This document shows, one piece after another, positions 24,776 through 32,752 of a stretch of DNA of 64,000 bases (positions within the stretch are counted from its first letter, which is position 1; the number at the start of each line of letters is the position of its first letter). The notes under the pieces were generated by a model, which was not told the origin of the DNA, searched no databases, and saw only the letters and a program-made list of their open reading frames with translations. Origin of the DNA: a bacterium. Lineage in GTDB: Bacteria; Electryoneota; Electryoneia; Electryoneales; Electryoneaceae. The stretch is taken from assembly GCA_020444265.1 (NCBI GenBank), contig JAHLLH010000005.1, forward strand, positions 1-64,000, given 5' to 3'. A program made the position numbers and the translations under genes.

Positions 24776-24800
24776 CGTTGCCTCACTGTAAAGAAGAAAT

Positions 24801-24829
24801 AAGAAAACCCCCGGATCATCCCGGGGGTC
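24801..24829 (-). terminator. Rho-independent terminator after the toxin-antitoxin pair
   Basis: CCCCCGG pairs with CCGGGGG (24808-24827), followed on the minus strand by TTTTCTT. It closes the hicBA transcript just after the 24838 stop. Confidence 0.85.
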
Positions 24830-24837
24830 TATATTTT

Positions 24838-25062
24838 CTAAAGCTCGTCCCAAAAATCATGCGGCAATTCAAGTCTTCGTTGTAGACCTTTAAGAGCCTC
24901 ACGACTAATGGTGTTTGTTTTCTTCAAAGGGTTAATTGAATAGCGACGGTTGTTTTGTGGATTGATCACCTTTCGATGATCACCCTTTGCTTCGATAACC
25001 TCCAGCCCCTTCCGGGATAAATAACGACAAACGTCTTCATACCTGGCAGTTTTGGGTAGCAA
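24838..25062 (-). CDS. hicA: HicA-like mRNA interferase toxin
   Basis: 74 aa. Pattern KGLEVIEAKGDHRKVINP...YSINPLKKTNTISREALKGL matches the HicA fold (double-stranded-RNA-binding-like), with the conserved G-x-H region carrying the catalytic His; HicA toxins cleave mRNA. Start is a TTG at 25062, preceded by GAGGAAG. That ribosome site coincides with an inverted family E repeat core (about 25066-25085), so a repeat may supply it. Overlaps the antitoxin gene by 26 bases. Order antitoxin-toxin is the reverse of the common hicAB. Confidence 0.75.
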   Translation of the reverse strand: MLPKTARYEDVCRYLSRKGLEVIEAKGDHRKVINPQNNRRYSINPLKKTNTISREALKGLQRRLELPHDFWDEL

Positions 25063-25459
25063 GGCGTCTTCCTCGCAATACCTGACGTGATCCAGCCCGG
25101 CGATTCGTTACCAGCGGACGAGATTTCGGCTTTTTAACCTCGACGATGATTTCGAAGTTATCAGCCCCGTCCATCCGAGCCCAGTGTTCTTTCGGTGCTG
25201 GAGAAAAATAGGTCCCCGACACAACTCCATCGATGTAGTCTTCAAGGACAATTGCCATAGAGACTACCACATTAGCGACAGCAGCCTTCATACTGTCACC
25301 ATCGCTCACCATGTCCATCTCCAAACAATGAGCTGTCCAATGTCGCTCTGCTTCCTTGGAGACTAAAATGCTGAATTGTTCCCTCTTAAAGATGGGCATA
25401 CATTTCAGCAAAAGCGGGAGTACATCGGGAGACCACTCACTTAATTTGAGCGGACCCAT
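25037..25459 (-). CDS. hicB: HicB-like antitoxin
   Basis: 140 aa from ATG 25459, which has a strong GGAGG ribosome site. The core EAERHWTAHCLEMDMVSDGD and SMKAAVANVVVSMAIVLEDY match the HicB partial RNase-H fold that covers the toxin. The usual C-terminal DNA-binding domain is not evident; instead the C-terminus is a basic stretch (RRAGSRQVLRGRRLATQ) partly encoded by repeat sequence. A promoter lies at 25534-25562. Likely stabilises the prophage or gives abortive-infection defence. Confidence 0.65.
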   Translation of the reverse strand: MGPLKLSEWSPDVLPLLLKCMPIFKREQFSILVSKEAERHWTAHCLEMDMVSDGDSMKAAVANVVVSMAIVLEDYIDGVVSGTYFSPAPKEHWARMDGADNFEIIVEVKKPKSRPLVTNRRAGSRQVLRGRRLATQNCQV

Positions 25460-25533
25460 CTCCACCTCCTGTTCCACACTTCCCCCGGCGCCGACACTGA
25501 TCTACCACGTGTCGACTCCTGTCAGCTCCTATA

Positions 25534-25562
25534 ACATTATCGGTCGGATCCGGCCTTGGCAA
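25534..25562 (-). promoter_or_regulatory. Sigma-70-type promoter for the hicBA operon
   Basis: TTGCCA (25557-25562) and TAATGT (25534-25539) on the minus strand, 17-bp spacer. The leader contains a CGACAC/GTGTCG hairpin that may be an operator. The rest of the gap to 25768 contains a GTGTTACG/CGTAACAC inverted repeat near 25615 and no gene. Confidence 0.65.
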
Positions 25563-25768
25563 GAGTCATAAGTGTTTTTGGTCGAGACCCATTTTTCATA
25601 ACATGTTGTTTTTTAGTGTTACGCTCCGTTACGTAACACCCCCCTCGTCCACTGATCAGGGAGAAGAACAATTGTTTTCGTCCCCATTTAGTCGCGGGTT
25701 CGGGTCGAATCATCAGCGATTCATCCCGAACTCGCTACTATTAGACGCTGGATCCTATAGAAAGTTCC

Positions 25769-26878
25769 CTAATTCAACCGCACCGGCATCACCAGGAAGA
25801 GCAGATCCATCCCCTCCGCTGCCACCGGGGCGAACGTCAGCGCCTGGGTGGGTTCCCCCATCCCGATCCGGACTGTTTCATCCGGAATCATCCCCAGCAC
25901 CGTTTTCACATACCCGGCATTCACACCCCAGCGCCCTTCCAGCTTACCCTCGTTGACCACCTTCAGCGCTTCACGGCCCCGGCCGCCCACTTGCATATCT
26001 TCGGCCTGCAGTTCCGCCTTGTGGTCCGCAATATCCAGCATGATCATGTGGCTGATCTTGTTCGCGAAGACCGAGACACGTTTCACCGCATCCCCCAGTG
26101 CCTTCACACCGGCGCTGATCGAGTGTTCATGGGTTGGGATGACAGATGCATAGTTCGGGTAACGGCCCTCGATCAGCCGGCTCCCCATCACCACCCCGCC
26201 CAGGTCCACCTCGAACCAGGTCTTGTCAAACTTCAGGGTTACCGTCCCGTTTTCCGGCAGCCCCTTCACCAGCAATTTCGCCGTCTTGGCCGGCACAATC
26301 ACCGACCGTTCCCCGAACACCTTCCCGCCATTCGTGTGGTAACGGGCCAGGGTGTGCCCGTTGGTGGCCACCGCGGTCACCCCTCCCGACGATACGTCGA
26401 AGAGGATCCCGGTCATCACCGGCCGCAGTTCATCCCCGGACACCGAAAACATCGTATAGGCCAGGGAGTCACGCAGCACTTCCACCGGCAGTTCGATCGT
26501 GTCCGTTTCATTGACCACATGCGCCGTGGGATACTCCGCGCCCGCCACACAAGGGATCGTGTACTCCCCTTCGCCTGCAAGGACACGCATGTGATGCGAT
26601 TCGTCGACGCTGCAGGTCAGCATCACCCCTTCGTCGATCGATCGCAGCAACCCGGCCAGCTTGTCCACCGGCACCGCCAGTTGCCCGCCCTTCTCCACCT
26701 CGCATTCGATCTCGGTCTGCAAACGAGTTTCCAGGTCGGTCGCCAGGAAACGGATCCCCGTCCCATGAATGTCAAACAACACATGCGACAAGATCGGCAG
26801 CGCACTTTTACTGGGCACTGCACCCTTGACCAATTCTATTGCATCCGCCAACACATCCACATCCACCTTGAATTCCAT
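25769..26878 (-). CDS. dnaN: DNA polymerase III beta sliding clamp (phage-encoded DnaN)
   Basis: 369 aa, full bacterial length. Forms the ring clamp that tethers polymerase to DNA. Three clamp domains are recognisable: VDVLADAIELVKGAVPSKSA at the start, the central TGILFDVSSGGVTAVATNGH and SVIVPAKTAKLL, and the C-terminal signature LFLVMPVRLN. Start at 26878 follows GGAACGTGAG; the frame to 26908 is repeat-flanked. It lies among phage genes with a paired-palindrome element (S4) 33 bp upstream, so it is part of the prophage rather than the host dnaN. An uncommon cargo that may let the phage recruit host polymerase on its own terms. Confidence 0.93.
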   Translation of the reverse strand: MEFKVDVDVLADAIELVKGAVPSKSALPILSHVLFDIHGTGIRFLATDLETRLQTEIECEVEKGGQLAVPVDKLAGLLRSIDEGVMLTCSVDESHHMRVLAGEGEYTIPCVAGAEYPTAHVVNETDTIELPVEVLRDSLAYTMFSVSGDELRPVMTGILFDVSSGGVTAVATNGHTLARYHTNGGKVFGERSVIVPAKTAKLLVKGLPENGTVTLKFDKTWFEVDLGGVVMGSRLIEGRYPNYASVIPTHEHSISAGVKALGDAVKRVSVFANKISHMIMLDIADHKAELQAEDMQVGGRGREALKVVNEGKLEGRWGVNAGYVKTVLGMIPDETVRIGMGEPTQALTFAPVAAEGMDLLFLVMPVRLN

Positions 26879-26910
26879 CTCACGTTCCTTTCCGGGTCGA
26901 CTGCCCATGA

Positions 26911-26953
26911 GTGACAGTCACCAAGGTTTTGACGTTTAAGAGTGACTGTCACC
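26911..26953. repeat. Paired-palindrome element S4
   Basis: GTGACAGTCACC and GTGACTGTCACC, 31 bp apart, separated by AAGGTTTTGACGTTTAAGA. It begins 33 bp upstream of the dnaN start codon. Confidence 0.88.
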
Positions 26954-27014
26954 AGCCCTGCTCCCATCCACCCCAGATATACCCCTACCTGGATTTTCCA
27001 CCCCCCTGTCCAAA

Positions 27015-28205
27015 TCAGTTATACGGGTATTCCTCCCACGTCCGCCCGTCCAATTCACGCCCTGCCTTTTTCTTGCCGACTGAGTGCATAATGAAATCGC
27101 CCCACCGAAAAGAACGACGCCCATCCTTGAACGTTTTACTGTCGAAGTCAGGCATCCACTGTCCCCACTGCTTGAAAAAAAACGGCACCCCCGCTGCCTG
27201 GCACTGATCCCGCAACGTCCGGAACCAATCCGGGTGGCTGGGCCGCGCCTTCGGCCCCGATTCACCCCCCGCAATCACCCAGTCGAGTACGGTCGGAGTC
27301 GGGCTTAGTCCCTCTGAACCATAGGTGCCGAACCCCCCTCCCTCGCTTGCTCCGCAACGGGGGCATGAATTCAAATACGAAGTACTTCCACAGCCACATG
27401 GAACCATCTCCCCCTTTTTACCGGGAGGCGGAAACACACTCCCACATTCTTCACATGTTTCTTGATCTCCTGTTTTTTCCCCTACATAGCCACAATGAAG
27501 ACAGGAATACTGTCCTGGTAACCACCCGTCCAAATCCACCGGCCCGATTAGCGGCTCGCAACTAAGGAACCGAACCGCCGCAGGCGTTTCCAGCAACAGC
27601 GGAATCCGTTCATCCGCTGCCGCCTGATTCTCCACCGTCACTCCCACCCACACATTCGGCAGGGGCCATGGAGTGTTGCCGTGCCCATGAAGAGGGACAT
27701 GGCAATCTGGAGATGGACGCACCTTGTAAGAACAGTCACACAATAATGATCCGATCTTCCAGCCCCTCTCTTTGCCAGCTGGATCATAAAAGACGTGTTC
27801 ACGTTCCACCCACTCGAACCACGCCTTCATCCGTTCCGGGCGCTTCGTCAGCACCTGGAACTGGTGCTGCGGGCAAGCCGCCATCACCCCAAACACCGCA
27901 GCGATCTGCTCGAAGCTGAACGAGGTGTGGAACAGGTCCGACATGCTGCACACAAACACCCTGCGTGGTTTTTTCCAGCGTAACGGTTCCCCCAAGGCAT
28001 CCGGATGGAAGGCCGGCGCAAACCCGTCACGATACCGCTTGATCCCCGCGGGGATGGGTGTCCCTTCACCTTCCAATTTCCGGTAGTTCCCCTGCAACCG
28101 TTTTGACATCGTGTCCGCATAGCACCAACGGCACCCTTCACTGATCTTCTGGCACCCCGTCATCGGGTTCCATGTCGCATCCGTCCACTCGATTCCCGTT
28201 CCCAT
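27015..28205 (-). CDS. DUF5131 (phage Gp37/Gp68) family protein with inserted zinc ribbons
   Basis: 396 aa from ATG 28205 (GGAG upstream). The N-terminus IEWTDATWNPMTGC...GCRWCYAD has the CxxxxxGCxxCYA-type cysteine cluster of this radical-SAM-like family, and family motifs VLTKRPERM, VWVGVTVENQ, LSCEPLIGPVDL and VIAGGESGPKARP follow. About 65 residues after the LSCEPL motif carry extra Cys pairs (CLHCG, CEECG, CGCG, CPRCG), an insertion that looks like tandem zinc ribbons. The reaction is unknown; members are frequent in phages beside DNA metabolism genes. Confidence 0.85.
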   Translation of the reverse strand: MGTGIEWTDATWNPMTGCQKISEGCRWCYADTMSKRLQGNYRKLEGEGTPIPAGIKRYRDGFAPAFHPDALGEPLRWKKPRRVFVCSMSDLFHTSFSFEQIAAVFGVMAACPQHQFQVLTKRPERMKAWFEWVEREHVFYDPAGKERGWKIGSLLCDCSYKVRPSPDCHVPLHGHGNTPWPLPNVWVGVTVENQAAADERIPLLLETPAAVRFLSCEPLIGPVDLDGWLPGQYSCLHCGYVGEKTGDQETCEECGSVFPPPGKKGEMVPCGCGSTSYLNSCPRCGASEGGGFGTYGSEGLSPTPTVLDWVIAGGESGPKARPSHPDWFRTLRDQCQAAGVPFFFKQWGQWMPDFDSKTFKDGRRSFRWGDFIMHSVGKKKAGRELDGRTWEEYPYN

Positions 28206-28220
28206 CGTACAATCTCCTGT

Positions 28221-28287
28221 CATTCCCAGCGCCCAATCCGGCACCAGCCGGATTCGCTATCGCCTTTGGGCGCGTCGGGAATCCCCC
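28221..28287. repeat. Family F nested inverted repeat
   Basis: ATTCCC/GGGAAT outside, GCGCCCAA/TTGGGCGC (28229-28236 with 28266-28273) next, and ATCCGG/CCGGAT (28236-28253) inside: a long cruciform-capable structure. Located upstream of the DUF5131 gene. The region 28288-28358 contains runs of CCCC and no gene. Confidence 0.8.
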
Positions 28288-28358
28288 GGCTACACCCACC
28301 CTGTCTCTACAGGGATCCCCCCTGTCCCCTCTGGGGTCCCCCTGTACCCCATTGGGAT

Positions 28359-28595
28359 CTACGTCGCCGTCTCTTCCAGGGTCACCCCCACCCCACCCAC
28401 CCACCTTACATGCGGCGGAAACACCACCACCGGCAGCTGCTCCCCATCTGGCCCTTCGATCATCCTGAAACTGCATGCCACACGGATTACATCCCCCGGC
28501 AATGGCCCGTCCCCCGGCTGCCAGTCGTCCGGAGCGTCCCCACCCACCGTGACCACCAGTTCATCCTTTGCGAGGATCTTCAAGAGTTTTGTCAT
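28359..28595 (-). CDS. Hypothetical protein, 78 aa
   Basis: No family recognised. ATG 28595 overlaps the methyltransferase stop by 4 bases. The sequence is beta-rich with Pro/Gly turns (DDWQPGDGPLPGDVIRVACS, then VVVFPPHVRWVGGV). Coupling suggests co-expression with the methyltransferase. Confidence 0.6.
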   Translation of the reverse strand: MTKLLKILAKDELVVTVGGDAPDDWQPGDGPLPGDVIRVACSFRMIEGPDGEQLPVVVFPPHVRWVGGVGVTLEETAT

Positions 28596-29374
28596 TGGCT
28601 TTCCCGCCACGCATCGATTCGAGCGTTAGCACGATCCACGTTCTCCTGCAGCAACTCGAACCCGATCGCTACACGGCCGGCCATCAATGCACCAAGCACC
28701 AGCGAGCCACCCCCCGCAAAAGGATCCACAACAACTTCCCCTGGATATGCGTAGAGAGAAGCGAGCGCTGAACCGAGACCCGTTGGTTTTTCGGACTGGT
28801 GACGGTCCCCCTGATCTTTCGACCGCCCACCGTTGGGGCGGGTCACACGGATCACATTCCCCTGCCGTCGATCTTCTGGCGTCCAGGTCCAGCCCTTGTC
28901 GCATCGAGTACCCACCAAAATCGCTTCCGCCTGGTAGCGCGGTCCTTCAAATCGGTTTCCCATTCCAGGAACCACCTTGTCCCATATCCCATCTGAGGCA
29001 TCGTCAGCACCAGCCAGGTCATAGGACCTGTGCCATCCCGCAGCCGCCATCGCCCTACCGAAGGCCACCAACCGCTCGAGGCGTTCCTGGGTCCCATAAG
29101 GCCCCGTTGTTGCCAGCACGCCCCAAGGCACAACCACACGCCAGGCTTCCGCAAAAAACTGTTCAGCCAACGCGATGGACTCTTCAGGGGTATCGTTCAA
29201 AATTGGATCGGATGGCCCCGCCTGGAGATGGTGCGACACATATCCGTCACCATACGGGATATCCGTTAAAAACAGGTGCACAGATCCAGACGGCATCTGC
29301 CGAATTGCCTCGATCCCATCCATGCAGTACACTCTGCCAGTTTCCCATTCCCCAATCTTCACCCTACACCCCAT
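28592..29374 (-). CDS. DNA methyltransferase, class beta (N4-cytosine or N6-adenine)
   Basis: 260 aa from ATG 29374, which overlaps the terminase stop. Motif IV is LTDIPYGDGY (residues 36-45; DIPY instead of the commoner DPPY), and motif I comes late (PGEVVVDPFAGGGSLVLGAL), preceded by HQSEKPTGL. This order (catalytic motif first, SAM motif last) defines the beta class. No nuclease partner. Coming directly after the terminase it probably modifies phage DNA before or during packaging to avoid restriction. Confidence 0.88.
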   Translation of the reverse strand: MGCRVKIGEWETGRVYCMDGIEAIRQMPSGSVHLFLTDIPYGDGYVSHHLQAGPSDPILNDTPEESIALAEQFFAEAWRVVVPWGVLATTGPYGTQERLERLVAFGRAMAAAGWHRSYDLAGADDASDGIWDKVVPGMGNRFEGPRYQAEAILVGTRCDKGWTWTPEDRRQGNVIRVTRPNGGRSKDQGDRHQSEKPTGLGSALASLYAYPGEVVVDPFAGGGSLVLGALMAGRVAIGFELLQENVDRANARIDAWRESQ

Positions 29375-31253
29375 CACTGAGCTTGCGAACACCCTTCCGC
29401 CGCTTCGGTACTTGTAGCACCATCGGCCCCGGTCCTTCCACCTTCGACAGGTCGATTCCACGGATCTTCAGCGCGGCCGTCGCGTAGACCCTGCAGTCCA
29501 GCGCCTCGTTTCGTGTCGATGCTGAAGGCTTCGTAAACCGCAGACGTTCCCGGCCCCCCGTCATATACTTTTCGAGATGTTCTGCACGTAGCTGGTTGAA
29601 GTAGTCCTGTTCGAAGGTTTGGATCTCCTGCGGCTTCCCGTCCACCACCACCGCACGCGGCCAATGGCAGAACCCCGGACCCGGTTCGGTGAAGTTGAGA
29701 CGATGCTTCAAAGCCAGTTTGTATTCATCCACCGCTACAATCCGCAGGACCACACCGGGGACGACTGGGCGCTTCCCGCGTACTACGGGCGCAATCCCGA
29801 ATCCTTCCTTCCCCTTGATCGCATAGGCTTTCGGATGCTTCGACGTGAAGGCATACGTCCGCTTCGTATTAAACGAGGAGTCCACCGCGGCAATCATGAT
29901 CGGGATCTCGACCCCCGTCTCGTGCAGGTAGGTTCGGTTTAATGCTTCCGTCAGCAGCCCCCACACCTCCATGCTTTCCGTGGACCCAGTCAGCACTTTG
30001 TAATCAATCGCCCAGCTTTCCTCTCCCTTCCCCCAACCGACCACTTCCATTTCGATACGGTCTTCCTGGATATCCACACCGGCCGTCAGTACATGCACCA
30101 TTTCAGGCACCGGCGCCGGGTAGACTTCCCTGCGCCTGTACAGGTCATCCGTCGAAATCATTGCCGTTAGGCTTTCACGCCACGGTTCCCCCAGCGTGGT
30201 CTGGATCCACGTTTTCAGTGCGGTTGGGTCCCCGGATGCCTTGGCATCAAGAAACTCCTCCACCGCCTGTTTCCAGGAGTAGAAGCCCAGCGGGCTATAC
30301 AGGGCCGAGATGTGGTAGGACGGGAAACGGCCTTCCGGGTTCGTGGCACGCCATTCCCCGGCGGCCAGCATCTTCGTCTTGTGGTGTTCGTCGATCGCTG
30401 CGCCGCATTCCTCGCACACCATCACCGCCGTTTCCGGCTTCCCCTCTTCCCACTGGATGCCACGATGGCCGCTGATTTCGTCCTGCCAGTGAATCACCTG
30501 GTAATGGTCGCAGAAGGGACAGGGGACGTAGTAAAAACGCTGATCCCCCGCGAGGAAGTCACGATTGATCCGGCTGGTTTCTTCTATTTTCGGGGTGGAA
30601 AGTTCGTAGATCTTGTGATCCGGGAAGTTGCTGGTTCGTTTGATCGCCAGGTCAACCGGGTTGCCCTCTTGTGACAGATCCAGCGTATAGCTGTCGACTT
30701 CATCCAATACCAGCTTCCCAACCGGCCTGGATCGCATCCCGCTGGCGGATCCCGCGTGACCGAAAAAGAGTATCCCGCCAGGGAAGTTCCTGCGTTTCGT
30801 TGTGCTGCCCGCTTTACGACCCTTCCCCATCCGGATCAGCTTGGATATCGCAGGCATGGCGGACAGGGATCCCTCGACACGTTGACTGATAAAATCTTGG
30901 ATATCCTTGTCCGTTTTTTGCACGTACAACATTGGACCGGGTGCGTGTGCAATCGTGTAGAAGATCCAATTCAACCCCGTTTCCGTGAAACCCAGCTGGG
31001 TCCCTTTCATCACCACCACTCGATGGACAGGGCTGTCTTTCGACAGGAAATCCATGATTTCACGCAGGAAGGGGAAACGGCTCGTACGCCACCTTCCCGG
31101 TTCGGAGGTCGATTCAGCGGGAACATGCCGGAACCTGTCCGCCCAGTCGCTTACGGTCAACGGCTTGGGGACACGCAGGTACTTGGCCGCGCGTCGACGG
31201 ATATCCGACGCTCTGCCCAGGTCCTGCAAGATTTCCGGACTGATCCCACTCAT
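29364..31253 (-). CDS. Terminase large subunit, lambda gpA family
   Basis: 629 aa. ATPase and nuclease that cuts and packages DNA. N-terminal ATPase: KGTQLGFT (83-90) at the Walker A position, GKLVLDEVDSY as Walker B; a CPFCD...CEECG zinc-like pair in the middle; nuclease domain with GVDIQEDRIEMEVVGWG and later VDSSFNTKRTYAF. The C-terminal end is basic (KRRKGVRKL). Four-base overlap with the small subunit. gpA-type terminases usually make cohesive ends, so cos-type packaging is likely. Confidence 0.95.
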   Translation of the reverse strand: MSGISPEILQDLGRASDIRRRAAKYLRVPKPLTVSDWADRFRHVPAESTSEPGRWRTSRFPFLREIMDFLSKDSPVHRVVVMKGTQLGFTETGLNWIFYTIAHAPGPMLYVQKTDKDIQDFISQRVEGSLSAMPAISKLIRMGKGRKAGSTTKRRNFPGGILFFGHAGSASGMRSRPVGKLVLDEVDSYTLDLSQEGNPVDLAIKRTSNFPDHKIYELSTPKIEETSRINRDFLAGDQRFYYVPCPFCDHYQVIHWQDEISGHRGIQWEEGKPETAVMVCEECGAAIDEHHKTKMLAAGEWRATNPEGRFPSYHISALYSPLGFYSWKQAVEEFLDAKASGDPTALKTWIQTTLGEPWRESLTAMISTDDLYRRREVYPAPVPEMVHVLTAGVDIQEDRIEMEVVGWGKGEESWAIDYKVLTGSTESMEVWGLLTEALNRTYLHETGVEIPIMIAAVDSSFNTKRTYAFTSKHPKAYAIKGKEGFGIAPVVRGKRPVVPGVVLRIVAVDEYKLALKHRLNFTEPGPGFCHWPRAVVVDGKPQEIQTFEQDYFNQLRAEHLEKYMTGGRERLRFTKPSASTRNEALDCRVYATAALKIRGIDLSKVEGPGPMVLQVPKRRKGVRKLSDGV

Positions 31254-31951
31254 GCTTCATCCACCTCCAGCTCGTCAGTATCGCTTTCCAACTGGACCGT
31301 TACCGATTCGAGGGATTCACGAAGCGCATCTGTCAGCATGATTTTCACCGTATGCGGATCCGTTTCAGCCGCCAATTCCGCCGAGATCCGGGGTGCGACA
31401 GCCATCACCGCAGCACGGACCAGCGCATTCGAGTTTTCCATCGTCCGTTCAACATCCTCGACTGCCACCAGTTCGCCGGCTTTTTTACGACGTTCCATTT
31501 CTGCCAGCAGCGCCTTCTCCTTCTCCCCACGCTGCCGCCAGGTCCCGATATCATCTTTCCGGGGTCCACCCCTTTCCGTTTCGGATGCCTCAGCCAATTG
31601 AGGACGATCATCCTCGCTGGGTGCCCCGGCTTGACTCACAAGCCGGGGTTCTTCATCCGGTGAATCAGGTTTCACCGCATCCCCTTCACCCGCGATCACC
31701 ACCGCCCCCGTAATCGAATCAAACCCCACTCCCGGCTTCAGGGTGTACTGGCTGGTCGACAGGTACGATCTGGCTGCGGATGGCCACCGTAACCGCCCCT
31801 TGTCATCCGTCCAGATCCGGCCCGCCTTGACAGCCTTGGAGATCGCTTGACGACTGGGCGGATCCTCACGGACCAATTCCCCGATCCGGCGTGCGAATTC
31901 CGCCCCGGACACCACCTCGTCCACCTGCCCCAGGTTCAGCACGTCAGTCAT
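31250..31951 (-). CDS. Terminase small subunit, Nu1-like
   Basis: 233 aa from ATG 31951. N-terminal winged-helix-like segment (EFARRIGELVREDPPSRQAI then SKAVKAGRIW) for cos-site recognition and a C-terminal helical region with WRQRGEKEKALLAEMERRKK, which in Nu1 contacts the large subunit. The linker at residues 100-120 (EEPRLVSQAGAPSEDD) is encoded by a module A hairpin repeat (31617-31660) read in frame. Overlaps the large subunit start by 4 bases. Confidence 0.82.
   Translation of the reverse strand: MTDVLNLGQVDEVVSGAEFARRIGELVREDPPSRQAISKAVKAGRIWTDDKGRLRWPSAARSYLSTSQYTLKPGVGFDSITGAVVIAGEGDAVKPDSPDEEPRLVSQAGAPSEDDRPQLAEASETERGGPRKDDIGTWRQRGEKEKALLAEMERRKKAGELVAVEDVERTMENSNALVRAAVMAVAPRISAELAAETDPHTVKIMLTDALRESLESVTVQLESDTDELEVDEA
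31617..31660. repeat. Module A hairpin inside the small-terminase gene
   Basis: CCCGGCTTG/CAAGCCGGG followed by GTTCTTC, with the GGGTGCC lead-in seen in other copies, translated in frame without breaking the gene. Confidence 0.75.
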
Positions 31952-32306
31952 ACTGAATCTCCTGCTGCCCCCCAGCGACAGTCCCGAAGCCGTTTTCGTT
32001 CGAGAGGGACTGTCGCGATCCCCCGTCCGCCGCACCCGGCACACCCCCTGCGGCCCGAAGTTTCCGCGCTTCACGCTTCGCTTTATGATCCTCCATCGCA
32101 CCTTCGATGAACGTTTGGATATCCTTCATGCAGCCAGCGCTGAAGACAATCCCGTGCTCTGGGAAGAAGCAGTATTGACGCCAGGGACCGTACCACGAGA
32201 CAGACCCGAGGATGTCGCCATACTTCGTGTTATGGCAGATCCAGACGGTTGTCGATGGATTCCGTGCACCCACCTCGAAGTGGATGTACTTGAAGTGCGT
32301 CTTCAT
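31944..32306 (-). CDS. Conserved phage protein of unknown function, 120 aa
   Basis: N-terminal 75 residues form a compact aromatic domain (FKYIHFEVG, WICHNTKYGDILGSVSWYGP, WRQYCFFPEHGIVFSAGC) that I recognise as a recurring small phage/bacterial domain without a defined role. The C-terminus is a basic helix plus Gly-rich tail. Overlaps both neighbours by 4-8 bases, so it is translated with the terminase. Confidence 0.75.
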   Translation of the reverse strand: MKTHFKYIHFEVGARNPSTTVWICHNTKYGDILGSVSWYGPWRQYCFFPEHGIVFSAGCMKDIQTFIEGAMEDHKAKREARKLRAAGGVPGAADGGSRQSLSNENGFGTVAGGQQEIQYD

Positions 32307-32752
32307 CGCTGTTGACCCTCGGCGCTGTTTGCGTAGGCCGGATTCTCCGAATCCGGAGAGGTGCCTTCAGGCACGTTCCGCACCGCCGAAGGCGACACCC
32401 CCTCGTACACCATCACCGCCTGCAACAGCGCCGTCACCTGGACAAACAACACCTTCGCCCAATCATCGATATTCAGCGACTCCGAGTGCGGCAGATCCAG
32501 AGTATTCACCATCAAGTCGTACATCCCCCTGGGCCAGAACGAGTGGTAATGCAGGCTGTTCGACGGGGTCTGTGCGCGAGTTTCCTCGATCAGCTGCACC
32601 GCACGGTCCACCACATCCGGATACACCGGGGCCAAATCACAGCGCTGCGCAATCGACGCGACCACCGCAGATGTTTCCCGTCCACTCCCGAACATCCAAC
32701 CCCAGCCCGACGCCGTTAGCACCTCTTCACACGTCTTGTCCGTGTCCATCAT
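32303..32752 (-). CDS. Hypothetical protein, 149 aa, repeat-derived C-terminus
   Basis: Residues 1-110 are well-formed and mixed alpha (CDLAPVYPDVVDRAVQLIEE, NIDDWAKVLFVQVTALLQAV). Residues about 118-149 (SPSAVRNVPEGTSPDSENPA) coincide with a B+C+D composite repeat (32330-32396), so the original C-terminus was probably replaced. No family recognised. Overlaps neighbours at both ends by 4 bases. Confidence 0.65.
   Translation of the reverse strand: MMDTDKTCEEVLTASGWGWMFGSGRETSAVVASIAQRCDLAPVYPDVVDRAVQLIEETRAQTPSNSLHYHSFWPRGMYDLMVNTLDLPHSESLNIDDWAKVLFVQVTALLQAVMVYEGVSPSAVRNVPEGTSPDSENPAYANSAEGQQR
32330..32396. repeat. Hairpin repeat, modules B+C+D, inside a coding region
   Basis: GCCGGATT/GAATCCGG-type hairpin, GTGCC/GGCAC hairpin and CGCC/GGCG hairpin, translated as the C-terminus of gene 32303-32752. 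Confidence 0.7.

Noticed and set aside
25610-25640. Terminator at the GTGTTACG/CGTAACAC inverted repeat
   Set aside because: No T tract follows on either strand in the needed position; left as an unexplained inverted repeat.
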